A stretch of 61,931 nt of DNA from positions 1 through 61,931 of the forward strand of contig DBIW01000030.1 of NCBI GenBank assembly GCA_002296965.1. The letters are read 5' to 3'. The notes under the pieces were generated by a model, which saw nothing but the letters and a program-made list of their open reading frames with translations, had not been told where the DNA came from and did not search any database. The position numbers and the translations under genes are program-made. Below, one piece after another: positions 26,539 through 36,094 of the stretch (the first letter of the stretch is position 1; every line of letters starts with the position of its first letter). The DNA comes from Treponema sp. UBA792. GTDB taxonomy: Bacteria; Spirochaetota; Spirochaetia; Treponematales; Treponemataceae.

Positions 26539-26914
26539 GGATTCGTTCCGCCGCGATGTTGAATATCACATCCGCAATCACCGTAGCCGTAGCTCCTGCC
26601 GCAAAAGCCGCCCTTCCCGATGAGAAAAGCAGTTTCACCGAAAATGCAGTTCCGGCCGCCGGAATGATTATGTTCACAAGAATTTTTACGGTTCTGTACG
26701 GTGATGATTTTCTGGCTTTCTTTACCAGTATTATGACCGCAAACACCGCCGCCGCGGAAAGAACGGCCGCCGTGTATATTTTCGGCGCTGATGTCGCGAA
26801 TTTCCACAGCGGCCATACGACCGCGCAGGCCGTGGCCGCAGATGCAAGCGCAAGCAGCATGAATGTAAGGACTGTTTTTGTCTGTCTGGCGATTTTGTTT
26901 TTCATTGTCTGCAC
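26507..26914 (-). CDS. Small membrane protein of unknown function
   Basis: This 135-residue protein has four hydrophobic helices separated by short basic loops and ends in a charged tail. No family is recognised. It overlaps the following M23 peptidase gene by 32 nt, so it is likely co-translated and could be a partner in the envelope. An ATG three codons inside is an alternative start. Confidence 0.6.
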   Translation of the reverse strand: MQTMKNKIARQTKTVLTFMLLALASAATACAVVWPLWKFATSAPKIYTAAVLSAAAVFAVIILVKKARKSSPYRTVKILVNIIIPAAGTAFSVKLLFSSGRAAFAAGATATVIADVIFNIAAERIHGRKTENAPD

Positions 26915-26957
26915 AAAAATAATGTTATTCAGCAGTAGAATCCGTATTGCGTCTTAT

Positions 26958-26999
26958 AAAAAAATCAGGCTGCCCGAAAAACAATGTTCTCAGGCAGCC
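26958..26999 (-). terminator. Terminator of the ferredoxin gene
   Basis: On the minus strand GGCTGCC (26999-26993) pairs with GGCAGCC (26974-26968), followed by TGA and a T-run (26964-26958). Confidence 0.8.
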
Positions 27000-27018
27000 A
27001 TAATTCAGCCGGATGGAT

Positions 27019-27189
27019 TTACTCTTCCACGATGGCTTCGGCAGGACATTCAGCCGCGCAGGTTCCGCAGCTGATGCATTTTTCCGCATCAATCACACGG
27101 ATGTTGTTCTGCTCGGAGATAGCCTCTACCGGACAGTCCGGCTCACAGGTTCCGCAGTTTACGCACTGGTCAGTTACTTTAAATGCCAT
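27019..27189 (-). CDS. 2[4Fe-4S] ferredoxin, 56 residues
   Basis: This small gene encodes two CxxCxxCxxxCP clusters: CVNCGTCEPDCP (residues 9-20) and CISCGTCAAECP (38-49). That is the classical clostridial-type ferredoxin, a low-potential electron carrier for pyruvate or indolepyruvate oxidoreductases. All eight Cys are present. GGGAGAAAACT precedes the ATG. It is a single-gene unit with its own terminator. It is consistent with an anaerobe. Confidence 0.93.
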   Translation of the reverse strand: MAFKVTDQCVNCGTCEPDCPVEAISEQNNIRVIDAEKCISCGTCAAECPAEAIVEE

Positions 27190-27318
27190 AGTTTTCTCCC
27201 AAAAAGGTCGGTATTGTGGATTCCGCGGGATTTGACAGCTGTCCGCGGACGCTCAGCGGCGGCACTTATGCCGTTCCAGTCATAATACATTATAGCCGTC
27301 CGTTTTTCAAGCATTGTA

Positions 27319-27346
27319 TTGACTAAACTTGCCGCCGGAATATAAT
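27319..27346 (+). promoter_or_regulatory. Promoter of the thiamine transport operon
   Basis: TTGACT (27319-27324) and TATAAT (27341-27346) are 16 nt apart, and transcription should start about where the riboswitch begins. Confidence 0.75.
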
Positions 27347-27444
27347 ATGCGCTGACCGGGGTGCCGAAAGGCTGAGATTATACCCGCAGAATGCCGCACG
27401 GCATTCCAACCTGATCCGGATAATACCGGCGGAGGAAGGCGCAT
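27347..27444 (+). ncRNA. TPP (THI-box) riboswitch
   Basis: The consensus parts are present in order: GGGGTGCC, GGCTGAGAT, ACCCGC, AACCTGATCCGGATAATACC and GGCGGAGGAAGG. The closing stem P1 is formed by ATGCGC (27347-27352) and GCGCAT (27439-27444). The second arm contains the AT of the thiB start codon, and the Shine-Dalgarno GGAGGA (27431-27436) is in the aptamer's 3' part. Thiamine pyrophosphate binding should therefore block translation directly, without a separate expression platform. Confidence 0.93.
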
Positions 27445-28465
27445 GAAAAATCATTCCCTTTTTTTGTTTCCACTTTTTTTTGTCTCCTTTTTGACCATCG
27501 GATGTTCACAGAAGAATTCCGCAAGGCATAAGGAAGTCGTTGTGTACACTTACGATTCCTTTTCGGGAGAATGGGGGCCGGGGCCTGAGATCGCGCGCTT
27601 GTTCAAGGAGAAGACGGGGCTTGATGTTGTCTATACGGACTGCGGTGACGGCGGACAGATTCTGTCAAAGGCTCTGATGGAAAAGGACAGTCCGCAGGCC
27701 GATGTGCTTGTCGGAATAGACAACAATCATGCGGACAGGGCGCGCCAGGCCGGAATTCTTGAAAGCTACAGGCCCGGCTCCGCATCCGGGATTATTCCCG
27801 AAGGATTTGAAGATGCGCTCGGCGGCGACTGGTTTCTTACTCCCTACGACTACAGTCATTTTGCGATGATTTATGATACGGAGTCCGATGTCCCTGCTCC
27901 GGAATCGCTTGAGGACCTTACAAAAGAGGTCTACCACAAAAAAATCATTCTCATGGATCCCAGAACGAGCACTCCGGGGCTTGGTTTTGTCGCCTGGACG
28001 GTCGCTGTGTTCGGAGACGGATACAGCGATTTCTGGAAGAGGCTCAAACCTTCGGTGCTCACGATGTCTCCGGGATGGAGCGCGGGCTACGGACTTTTCA
28101 CGGAAGGCGAGGCTCCTCTTGTCATCAGCTATACCACAAGTCCTGCCTATCATGTCGAATACGGCGAGGGCGACCGTTTCAAGGCTCTTGTTTTTGAGGA
28201 GGGGCACGTCCGCCAGGTCGAGGGCGCAGGAATTCTTAAAAACGCGCAGAACCGCAGAGGAGCCGAGAAATTCATTGATTTTCTTATTTCGGCCGAGGCT
28301 CAGAGCGTCATTCCGCTTACGCAGTGGATGTTTCCGGTGAACGGAGCTGTCACCATGCCAGAAAGCTACAGCATCGCCGCTCCGCTCCCGACAAAGACGC
28401 TATACTATTCCTCTGCCGCCGTGAATGACGCTGTTCCCGTGATTATGGACATCCTGAGCAAATGA
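27443..28465 (+). CDS. thiB: Thiamine ABC transporter binding lipoprotein ThiB
   Basis: This 340-residue protein has a signal peptide with a lipobox (FLTIGCSQ). The body is a family 1/ThiB-like binding protein: VVVYTYDSFSGEWGPG, DVLVGIDNNHADRARQAG and a C-terminal VIPLTQWMFPVN. It should bind thiamine or its phosphates outside the inner membrane and pass them to ThiP. The identity is strongly supported by the TPP riboswitch. Its stop overlaps thiP by 4 nt. Confidence 0.93.
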   Translation: MKNHSLFLFPLFFVSFLTIGCSQKNSARHKEVVVYTYDSFSGEWGPGPEIARLFKEKTGLDVVYTDCGDGGQILSKALMEKDSPQADVLVGIDNNHADRARQAGILESYRPGSASGIIPEGFEDALGGDWFLTPYDYSHFAMIYDTESDVPAPESLEDLTKEVYHKKIILMDPRTSTPGLGFVAWTVAVFGDGYSDFWKRLKPSVLTMSPGWSAGYGLFTEGEAPLVISYTTSPAYHVEYGEGDRFKALVFEEGHVRQVEGAGILKNAQNRRGAEKFIDFLISAEAQSVIPLTQWMFPVNGAVTMPESYSIAAPLPTKTLYYSSAAVNDAVPVIMDILSK

Positions 28466-30171
28466 CGGACGGACGGAGAAAATCATTGCGCCGAGCGGCG
28501 GGAATTTTCCTGTCCGTGGCGGCGGCTGTCGTCTCGGCGGTTGTCATTGTGGCATTCATCCTGCCTGTCCTGAGGACTTTTTTCCCTTCCGGCGCGGGTT
28601 CTGCCGCGGGCGTTTCAGGAGCGGTTTCCGCCGGAAAAATTCTCCGGGTTACGGCGCATACTCTTTTTATCGCCGCCGGTTCGACGCTTGTCGCCGCGCT
28701 TGTGGGAATTCCGGCGGCCTTTTTTACTTCCAGACGTGATTTTCTCTTCCGGCGTGTGATGATTTCATTCTGCGCGGTTCCCCTCTGCATTCCGCCGCTC
28801 ATAACGGCTCTCGGCTATGTCGGATTTTTCGGAATTTCAGGCACGGTGAATTCCTTGCTGCGCGTGGTTTTTGGACGGGACGCGCCTCAGGTCCATTTCC
28901 TTTACTCATCGGCCGGAATCATTGTCGCCCAGGGATTCTACAATTTTCCCCTTGTGATGAGAATTGTCTCCGACGCCTGGGAAATGCTGCCCGACGAGCA
29001 GGCAGATGCCGCAAGGCTTCTGGGAACCGGCGAGGCGAGAATTTTCCGCACGATAACTCTCAGGGCTCTTGCTCCGGCAGTCGGCTCCGCCTGTATTCCG
29101 GTGTTCCTGTTCTGTTTCTTCAGCTTTCTGATAGTCCTGATTTTTTCTCCTCCCGGAACATCGACTCTTGAGGTTGAGATTTATCAGGCTGTGAGGACTA
29201 CGCTTGATGTCCGTTCGGCTTCAGCATTCGCAGCCGCGGAGACGCTTGCCTCTCTTGCCGTCGTGCTTTTGTACAGTCTTTTTATCCGGAGAAATCTCCG
29301 CGCTTCCGCCGGAGCCGATTTTTCGGCGGCCGGAAAGAAACGTCCGCGGCCGGCGCAGGCGCTTTACGAGCCGCCCACCATCAAAGCTGCGGAAATCATT
29401 GTTTTTGCGGCGGTGATGATTCTCTCTGGAATTTTCTTTGTGTGTCCGCTGCTTTCCATCGTGCTTTCAGGTTTCACCGAACGTACCGGAGGAACGGCCG
29501 CGTTTTCATGCGTGCAGTTCCTCAGGCTTTTTTCTTCCGCCGGATTTTATTCCGCGCTTCTGAATTCTCTTTCCGCCGCGTTTTTCACCGCGCTTCTGTG
29601 CGTTGTATGCGGCTTCACCTGTTCATGCGCGTCAAGAATCTCAGGATTCGGAGGAAATTTCTTTGTCCAGACCGTTCCCCTTTTTCCGATGGCTGTCTCT
29701 TCCGTCGTGACGGGGTGGGGAATAACCGCGCTGTTTCACCGTGGCTCGCCGTTTCTCCTTGTCCTTATGCAGGCGGCGCTGTTCTGGCCTGTGGCGTACA
29801 GGCAGATTCAGGCGGCGGTTGACGCAATTCCGTGGGAGACGGAGCGGGCGGCGCTGCTGATGTCATGCGGACGGACGGAGCTGGTCTGGCGGTTTTATCT
29901 GCCGCAGGCCCGGAACGCGCTTCTTTCGGCTTTCTGCTGCTGCTTCGCCGTAAGCATGGGAGACACGACGCTTCCGCTTATGCTCTCGGTGCCAAGATTC
30001 GACACACTGTCGCTTTACACATACAGACTGGCCGGATCGTACCGTTTCCGTCAGGCCTCGGCTTCGGGAACTGTTCTTGGAATTCTTTGTATGGCTGTCT
30101 TCATGGCTGGAGGAATTTTTTCAGTTTCCGAACGGAACGGACGGAATTCCGGGCGGAAAACGGAGCTGTGA
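28462..30171 (+). CDS. thiP: Thiamine ABC transporter permease ThiP
   Basis: This 569-residue membrane protein has about 12 helices in two homologous halves. Each half ends in an EAA-type coupling loop: DAARLLGTGEARIFRTITL and a corresponding second loop around LMSCGRTELVWRFYLPQA. This fused architecture is that of ThiP. The coding start overlaps the thiB stop. Confidence 0.9.
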   Translation: MTDGRRKSLRRAAGIFLSVAAAVVSAVVIVAFILPVLRTFFPSGAGSAAGVSGAVSAGKILRVTAHTLFIAAGSTLVAALVGIPAAFFTSRRDFLFRRVMISFCAVPLCIPPLITALGYVGFFGISGTVNSLLRVVFGRDAPQVHFLYSSAGIIVAQGFYNFPLVMRIVSDAWEMLPDEQADAARLLGTGEARIFRTITLRALAPAVGSACIPVFLFCFFSFLIVLIFSPPGTSTLEVEIYQAVRTTLDVRSASAFAAAETLASLAVVLLYSLFIRRNLRASAGADFSAAGKKRPRPAQALYEPPTIKAAEIIVFAAVMILSGIFFVCPLLSIVLSGFTERTGGTAAFSCVQFLRLFSSAGFYSALLNSLSAAFFTALLCVVCGFTCSCASRISGFGGNFFVQTVPLFPMAVSSVVTGWGITALFHRGSPFLLVLMQAALFWPVAYRQIQAAVDAIPWETERAALLMSCGRTELVWRFYLPQARNALLSAFCCCFAVSMGDTTLPLMLSVPRFDTLSLYTYRLAGSYRFRQASASGTVLGILCMAVFMAGGIFSVSERNGRNSGRKTEL

Positions 30172-30206
30172 GTGTCCGCGCGGACCGGATGGAAGCTGGA
30201 GGAAAT

Positions 30207-30830
30207 ATGTATTTCAGTGTGAAGGGAATTCACAAGGAATTGGAGTCGCGGACTGTTGATTTTTCCATGTCGGCGGAATCAGGCACGATAACATGCATTC
30301 TCGGTCCGAGCGGAATCGGAAAGTCAACCGTCCTGAACATAATCGCAGGGCTGGAACGTAACACCGGCGCGCCTCCGGAGATAATTCTTGCCGGAAAAAG
30401 AATAGATTCCCTTCCGCCCGCCTGCCGCGGTGTCGGAATGGTCTTCCAGAGCGGCGCGCTGTTCAACCACCTTGATGTCCGTGACAATGTCGCTTACGGT
30501 CTTGTCTCATCTGGAATGAGGAGAAAGGAAAGCCGCCTCAGGGCCGATGAATTCCTCTGCGAATTCGGGCTTGAGGGATTCGGCGGCCGTATGCCGCAGA
30601 CGCTTTCCGGCGGTGAGCGTCAGAGGGTTGCGCTTGCGCGCACGCTCATCACAAAGCCGTCGCTGGTTCTCCTTGACGAGCCGTTCTCGTCGCTTGATGC
30701 GGAGCTGCGCAGTAGACTTGCGCTGCGTCTAAAGGAATGGCGAGAAAAATTCGGATTCACGGCGCTGATGGTCACCCACGACGAGGACGAGGCAAGGACG
30801 GTTTCGGATCAGCTTATAAGAATTCAGTAA
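30207..30830 (+). CDS. thiQ: Thiamine ABC transporter ATPase ThiQ
   Basis: This 207-residue ATPase shows Walker A GPSGIGKST, a Q-loop in MVFQSGALF, the signature LSGGERQRVALARTL, Walker B LVLLDEPFSSLD and VTHDEDEA. It powers ThiBP. The start at 30207 is preceded by TGGAGGAAAT; the longer open frame upstream lies out of frame within thiP. It is the last gene of the thi operon. Confidence 0.92.
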   Translation: MYFSVKGIHKELESRTVDFSMSAESGTITCILGPSGIGKSTVLNIIAGLERNTGAPPEIILAGKRIDSLPPACRGVGMVFQSGALFNHLDVRDNVAYGLVSSGMRRKESRLRADEFLCEFGLEGFGGRMPQTLSGGERQRVALARTLITKPSLVLLDEPFSSLDAELRSRLALRLKEWREKFGFTALMVTHDEDEARTVSDQLIRIQ

Positions 30831-30886
30831 AAGTGTTTCCGCGGTTGTCCGCCTGTTTTCCTATGTACATCCGGACGTGATTTTTG

Positions 30887-30892
30887 TATAAT
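30887..30892 (+). promoter_or_regulatory. -10 box before the Trp-type ABC transporter
   Basis: A perfect TATAAT, about 50 nt before the start codon at 30941. The -35 region (TGTACA) is only partly conserved. Confidence 0.4.
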
Positions 30893-30940
30893 GCGTGTAA
30901 CTATTTATAGAATCATTTGAAGGCAAGGTGTTTTTAGAAT

Positions 30941-31870
30941 ATGATTTCAGGTATTATAACAGAAGGACTTGTCTACGGGATTATGGTTCTCGGCGTTTTC
31001 ATGACGTTCCGGGTTCTGAATTTCTGCGACATGACGGTTGACGGTGCGTTTCCGATGGGCGGCTGTGTTCTTGCGGCCTGCCTTGTCCACGGAATTCCTC
31101 CTTTTTTCGCGCTGCTGCTCGCGTTTGCCGGCGGACTTTTTGCCGGACTCTGCACGACGCTGATTTACACCAAGCTCCGGATTCCCGATCTTCTTGCCGG
31201 AATTCTTACTATGACGATGCTTTATTCGGTGAATCTGCGGATAATGGGAAACCGCGCGAACATCTCGTTTCTGAAGATAGAAACTCCGTTCTCCGTCGTC
31301 ACTTCCTGGATGGAGCGGAATTTCTCCGCGCTTTCTCCGGAATGGGGAGTATGCATCTTTCTGGCCGTTTTTGTCCTGCTGCTGAAATTCCTTTTGGATG
31401 TGTTTTTCCATACGGATCTGGGGCTGACGATGGGCGCGCTTGGCGCGAACGAGCAGATGATTGTGTCACAGGGCGTGAATCCGCAGATTGTCCGCGGAAT
31501 CGGAGTCTGTTTCGGCGACGGACTTGCAGCGCTGGCCGGTGCGTTCGTCGCGATGTACAACGGATTCGCCGATGTCGGAAGCGGAACCGGAATCATCGTC
31601 AGCGGACTGGCCTCCCTTATGCTCGGAGAATTCATAATCCGGTCGAACAGAATCGGAATGCAGACGCTGCGTGTGCTGCTCGGCTCTCTTGTTTACCGAG
31701 CGCTCATGTATCTGGGCCGGAGCTACGGTTTTGTCGTCGGACTTACGAGCAATGACCTCAAGCTGATTACGGGGCTTCTGATTATAATCTGTCTTGTGGT
31801 GTCGAATTTCCAGGGCGGAACAAAAATCCTGGATCATCTGCGCCGTCCCCAAAAAGCGAGGAAAATATGA
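30941..31870 (+). CDS. ABC importer permease (TrpY/COG4120 family)
   Basis: This 309-residue permease has about eight to nine helices and the FRVLNFCDMTVDGAFPMGGC start of the COG4120 family, which is related to branched-chain amino-acid permeases. Streptococcal members (TrpXYZ) import tryptophan. GANEQMIVSQGVN is the cytoplasmic coupling region. The substrate-binding protein (TrpX, COG2984) that usually precedes it is missing here, so it is encoded elsewhere or the pair has another partner. It overlaps the ATPase gene by 4 nt. Confidence 0.8.
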   Translation: MISGIITEGLVYGIMVLGVFMTFRVLNFCDMTVDGAFPMGGCVLAACLVHGIPPFFALLLAFAGGLFAGLCTTLIYTKLRIPDLLAGILTMTMLYSVNLRIMGNRANISFLKIETPFSVVTSWMERNFSALSPEWGVCIFLAVFVLLLKFLLDVFFHTDLGLTMGALGANEQMIVSQGVNPQIVRGIGVCFGDGLAALAGAFVAMYNGFADVGSGTGIIVSGLASLMLGEFIIRSNRIGMQTLRVLLGSLVYRALMYLGRSYGFVVGLTSNDLKLITGLLIIICLVVSNFQGGTKILDHLRRPQKARKI

Positions 31871-32688
31871 TACAGCTTGAGAACATAGTAATAACATTCA
31901 ATCCGGGAACGCCCGACGAGAACCGCGCCCTTTCCGGCATAAATCTGAGGATAAACCGCGGCGATTTTATAACGGTAATCGGTTCAAACGGCGCCGGAAA
32001 ATCCACTCTTTACAATGTGATTGCCGGAACTCTTTCTCCTTCCGAGGGCCGGATTCTGATTGATTCCGCCGTGGCCGGCGCAAAATCCCAGGGCATGACC
32101 GATATAACGCGCACGCCCGAATACCGGCGCGCATTGTATATAGGCCGGATTTTCCAGAATCCGCTGCTCGGTACGGCCGGAAAAATGTCCCTGCAGGACA
32201 ACATGATGATATGCTGCCGCAAGGGATGGAAAGGACTTAAAATCAGTCTGAACGGAAAAATGAGGGAATATTTCCGGGCGCAGCTTGCGGAGCTGGGAAT
32301 GGGGCTTGAGAACCGGCTGAACGACAACGTGAACCAGTTCTCCGGCGGTCAGAGGCAGGCGCTCACCCTTCTGATGGCCGTAATGTCAAAGCCCGCGCTG
32401 CTTCTCCTTGACGAGCATACGGCCGCGCTTGATCCGTCAAATGCCGCCGTTGTGATGGAGCTCACGCGGAAATTTGCGGATGAGTACAATCTTACTGTCA
32501 TGATGGTCACCCACAATATGCAGCAGGCCCTTGACTACGGAAACCGGCTCCTCATGATGGATTCAGGCGGAATCATAATGGATATTGCCGGCGAGGAGAA
32601 GAAGAATCTCTCTATGGACAATATCGTTGAGCGGTTCCGCCTGATAAAAAAGCAGTCTATTAACAGCGACCGTCTTATTCTGCAGTAA
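31867..32688 (+). CDS. ABC importer ATPase (TrpZ/COG1101 family)
   Basis: This 273-residue ATPase has Walker [10 protein letters not shown], the signature [12 protein letters not shown], Walker [15 protein letters not shown] and the H-loop VTHNMQQA. The DEHTAALDP motif with His after Glu is typical of COG1101. It pairs with the upstream permease. Its 3' end overlaps the convergent GH130 gene by 14 nt, so read-through could create antisense RNA to that gene. Confidence 0.85.
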   Translation: MIQLENIVITFNPGTPDENRALSGINLRINRGDFITVIGSNGAGKSTLYNVIAGTLSPSEGRILIDSAVAGAKSQGMTDITRTPEYRRALYIGRIFQNPLLGTAGKMSLQDNMMICCRKGWKGLKISLNGKMREYFRAQLAELGMGLENRLNDNVNQFSGGQRQALTLLMAVMSKPALLLLDEHTAALDPSNAAVVMELTRKFADEYNLTVMMVTHNMQQALDYGNRLLMMDSGGIIMDIAGEEKKNLSMDNIVERFRLIKKQSINSDRLILQ

Positions 32689-33844
32689 GAAGCGACAGAT
32701 TCTTCCGGATAAGCGCGCATCTCTGCTTTACGCAGTCCGGAGAACGGTGCGGGTCAGAAGGTGTGCTGAACGTGTAGTCAATCAGCCTGTCGAGCGTAGT
32801 TGTTGCGACGTGCATTCTTGTGTCCGATGACGCGTAGTAGATGAACACGTCATCTCCGTGGACTATCGCTCCGTTCGTGAACACCACGTTCGATACGTCG
32901 CCGGTTCTTTCCGCTCCGAGCGGAACAAGGAAAACACCGCTGGGCTCTGCGATTACTTTTGCGGGATCCTCAAGCGAGGTGGCGTAGACGTAGAGCACAT
33001 ATCTCAGGCCGTCGGCGGTGTTGCGGACTCCGTGCGATATATGAATCCAGCCTCTGTCGGTTTTAATCGGAACGGCGCCGGCTCCGTTTTTCGCCTCGGT
33101 GATTGTATGATACACGCGGCGGCTGATTATCTTCTCCTCGCCGATTACCGGATTCGTGATGTCGTCGCAGAGACCGAAACCGATTCCGCCTCCGCTTCCG
33201 GTGTTTATGAAGTCATCCATCGGACGTGTGTAGAACGCATATTTTCCGCCGACAAATTCAGGATGAAGAACGACATTCCTCTGCTGCGGCGATTTTTTAG
33301 TGACAAGGTTAGGCAGCCGCTCCCAGTGCTCCAGATCCTTTGTCCTTACGATTCCGGCCGCTGCCGTCGCCGCGCTGAGGTCGTTCACCGTCTTGTCCTT
33401 GCTTTCCGAGCAGAACACGCCGTAAATCCATCCGTCCTCATGCTGCGTGAGCCTCATGTCGTAGACGTTTGTCTCCTCAGGGCAGGTGTCGGGGAGGGTG
33501 ACCGGATAGTCGCGGAAACGGAATCCGTCCACTCCGTTGTCGCTTTCGGCCACGGCGAAAAATGACTTGCGGTCGTTTCCCTCCACGCGGACCACAAGGC
33601 AGAATTTTCCGTCAAGGTAGATCGCGCCTGAATTCATGACGGCGTTCACTCCGAGCCTTTCCATGAAGAACGGATTCGTCTCCTTGTCCAGATCGTAGCG
33701 CCAGAAAAGCGGAATATGATCCCGCGTCAGAATAGGATTGTTCCAGCGGCTGTAAATTCCGTTGTAGAATTCCGACTTTGTGTTTTTCCTGTTTATGAGA
33801 GCCTCGTATTTTTTCAGCTCCTCATAATACCTCTCGTGTATCAT
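32675..33844 (-). CDS. GH130 glycoside phosphorylase, probably 4-O-beta-D-mannosyl-D-glucose phosphorylase
   Basis: This 389-residue, five-bladed beta-propeller enzyme matches GH130 subfamily 1: [29 protein letters not shown] and [18 protein letters not shown], the last containing the general-acid Asp region. Members split mannosylglucose with phosphate to alpha-mannose 1-phosphate and glucose in beta-mannan catabolism. No signal peptide, so it is cytoplasmic. GGGAGAACCATCT precedes the ATG. The expected cellobiose 2-epimerase partner is not in this window. Another mannoside phosphorylase specificity is possible. Confidence 0.8.
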   Translation of the reverse strand: MIHERYYEELKKYEALINRKNTKSEFYNGIYSRWNNPILTRDHIPLFWRYDLDKETNPFFMERLGVNAVMNSGAIYLDGKFCLVVRVEGNDRKSFFAVAESDNGVDGFRFRDYPVTLPDTCPEETNVYDMRLTQHEDGWIYGVFCSESKDKTVNDLSAATAAAGIVRTKDLEHWERLPNLVTKKSPQQRNVVLHPEFVGGKYAFYTRPMDDFINTGSGGGIGFGLCDDITNPVIGEEKIISRRVYHTITEAKNGAGAVPIKTDRGWIHISHGVRNTADGLRYVLYVYATSLEDPAKVIAEPSGVFLVPLGAERTGDVSNVVFTNGAIVHGDDVFIYYASSDTRMHVATTTLDRLIDYTFSTPSDPHRSPDCVKQRCALIRKNLSLLTAE

Positions 33845-33958
33845 AGATGGTTCTCCCGTAAAATCCGTGACGCTCTGCTCCGGATTTTGATATATTCTGC
33901 CGCCGTCCTCTCCTGACGGCCGGCGAATTGTCTTTTATAAGGCATTTTGTACGCATTT

Positions 33959-36076
33959 CTATTTCCGCCGCACCTTGAATTCCACGCCGTGTCCGGAGAC
34001 AGGCTTGTCGTTCAGTTTTTTGTATTTTCTGTACAGCTCCTCCTGCGCACGGAATTCAGATTTTCCTGAATTTCTGACGGAAACCCATTCCCCGGACGAG
34101 GTGAGCTCCAGCGCATTCACATTGTCCTCAAAATATGTGTCCAGTATGGATTTTACCTCCGTAAAGGCAGCCGGCTCAAGAATCGGGAACATCAGCTCGA
34201 TTCTGCGGTCAAGGTTTCTGGGCATCCAGTCTGCGCTTGAGCAGTATAGCTCCGGAGTTCCTCCGTTCTGAAAGTAGAAAATTCTGGCGTGCTCAAGGTA
34301 TCTGTCCACAATTGACACGACCTTTATGTTCTCGCTCATTCCTTTGACTCCGGGAACAAGCATACAGATTCCGCGGATGTTCAGGAGAATTTTTACTCCC
34401 GCGCAGCTTGCCCTGTAAAGCGCGGAGATTATCTCCTCGTGTGTCAGGCTGTTCATTTTCGCGACAATCATTCCGGGCTGCTCGTCGGAGCTCCGGTCAA
34501 TTTCGCGCTGAATCATTGCCAGAAGCCTTGATTTCAGCGTGACCGGCGCCATTCCGAGGTATTTCATGTTCTGCAGTGTCGAGTATCCTGTCACAAGGTT
34601 GAAGAACTGGGTCGCATCGTTGGCGATTTCCTGATTCGCCGTAAAAAGCGATATGTCGGAATAAAGTTTTGCGGTTTTGGGATTATAGTTTCCGGTCGCA
34701 AGATGGACGTACCGTTTTACCGTATCGCTCTCTCGCCTCATCACCATAAGAATTTTGGCGTGGACTTTGAGATTCACAAGTCCGTAGATTACAGTAACGC
34801 CGGCGTTCTCAAGCTCGGATGCCCAGGCGATGTTCCTCTCCTCGTCAAAACGGGCCTTCAGCTCCACAAGGACAACGACCTGCTTTCCCCTTCCTGCGGC
34901 TCTTTCGAGCGCGGATATTATCGGGGAATCCCGGCCTGTGCGGTAGAGCGTCATCTTGATTGCAAGAACATCCGGATCGTCAGCCGCATCCGATATGAAT
35001 TTTACGACAGGCTCGTAGCTTTCGTACGGAACATGGAGAATTTTATCGCGTACCTTGAGAATGTCCCAATAAGGCTCGTCCTTGGGCAGATCGGCGGGAT
35101 AAAAATGATTCCATTCCGGAAAACTGAGTTTTCCGTTCTCGTCCGCGCTTCTCAGCTCCATCAGCACCTGCGGATCAAGAATTCCTTCCGTCCGGTAGAT
35201 GTCATCGTCCTTCAGCTCCAGCTTTTCTGCAAGGAATTTCATTATCGTGTCGCTAGTCGCATTGCACGAAAGCTGCACCGGAAAAGACGACTTGCGCTGG
35301 ACAAGAACTTTTTCCATCGCATGTATGAAATTATTGCCCGAATCCTCGTCCACCGCAAAATCCGCGTCGCGGGCGACCTTGAACAGCAGCGTCTCGTCAA
35401 CCGTGAATCCCGGAAAAAGCTGCGTTCCGAACTGGGTGATTATGTCCTCAATCAGCGCGAACGGTTTTGTCTTTCCCGATTCAGGAAGCCATACGATGTG
35501 CGGGATTCCCGTTGGAATCTGAACCAGCGCAATCCGCGGGCTGTCATCGGTTCCTTTAAGCTCATCCGACGAGGTTCTTATTCCTGGAATCGGCTTGAGC
35601 AGAAAACCGGCGTACATATTCAGGTTTGTTATGTGAGGAAATGTCTCCGTGTCAGTGCGCATCGGTGTCAGCAGCGGAAAAATGTCCGTGCGGAACATAT
35701 TCTGGATGTATTCCTTCTGGAACGGAGAATATGTTCCCGGCGTCATGTAGACAAGTCCCTCCTCCGCGAGGCACGGAATTATGTCGTTCATCAGGCAGTC
35801 GTGCTGGCTGCGTATAATCTGATGCGCCCGTGCCGAAATGTTCATGAGAAGGACGGACGGTGTGAGGCCTGATATATCCTGCGTGTCGGGAGAGTCGAAC
35901 TGCGCTCTTTTTGCGGACGCGACGCGCACCTGGAAGAATTCGTCAAAATTGCTCGTGACTATTGATATGAACTGCATCCTCTCAAGAAGCGGAAGCTCCT
36001 TGCGCAGCGCCTGATGCAGCACCCTGTTGTTGAATTCTATCCATGAAAGTTCCCTGTTAAAAAATCTCGAATTCAT
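33959..36076 (-). CDS. ppk: Polyphosphate kinase PPK1
   Basis: PPK1 makes polyphosphate from ATP. The 705-residue protein starts FFNRELSWIEFNNRVL and carries both phospholipase-D-like catalytic His regions: VHLATGNYNPKTAKLY and YLEHARIFYFQNGG. It follows ppx after 18 nt. Making and breaking enzymes in one unit is common and suggests storage or stress control of phosphate. Confidence 0.95.
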   Translation of the reverse strand: MNSRFFNRELSWIEFNNRVLHQALRKELPLLERMQFISIVTSNFDEFFQVRVASAKRAQFDSPDTQDISGLTPSVLLMNISARAHQIIRSQHDCLMNDIIPCLAEEGLVYMTPGTYSPFQKEYIQNMFRTDIFPLLTPMRTDTETFPHITNLNMYAGFLLKPIPGIRTSSDELKGTDDSPRIALVQIPTGIPHIVWLPESGKTKPFALIEDIITQFGTQLFPGFTVDETLLFKVARDADFAVDEDSGNNFIHAMEKVLVQRKSSFPVQLSCNATSDTIMKFLAEKLELKDDDIYRTEGILDPQVLMELRSADENGKLSFPEWNHFYPADLPKDEPYWDILKVRDKILHVPYESYEPVVKFISDAADDPDVLAIKMTLYRTGRDSPIISALERAAGRGKQVVVLVELKARFDEERNIAWASELENAGVTVIYGLVNLKVHAKILMVMRRESDTVKRYVHLATGNYNPKTAKLYSDISLFTANQEIANDATQFFNLVTGYSTLQNMKYLGMAPVTLKSRLLAMIQREIDRSSDEQPGMIVAKMNSLTHEEIISALYRASCAGVKILLNIRGICMLVPGVKGMSENIKVVSIVDRYLEHARIFYFQNGGTPELYCSSADWMPRNLDRRIELMFPILEPAAFTEVKSILDTYFEDNVNALELTSSGEWVSVRNSGKSEFRAQEELYRKYKKLNDKPVSGHGVEFKVRRK

Positions 36077-36094
36077 AATGAAAATTCCTTGTTT

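Noticed and set aside
34703..35872. Open frame of 389 codons antisense to ppk
   Set aside because: It lies wholly within ppk, has no family features and follows GC-rich codon bias of the opposite strand.
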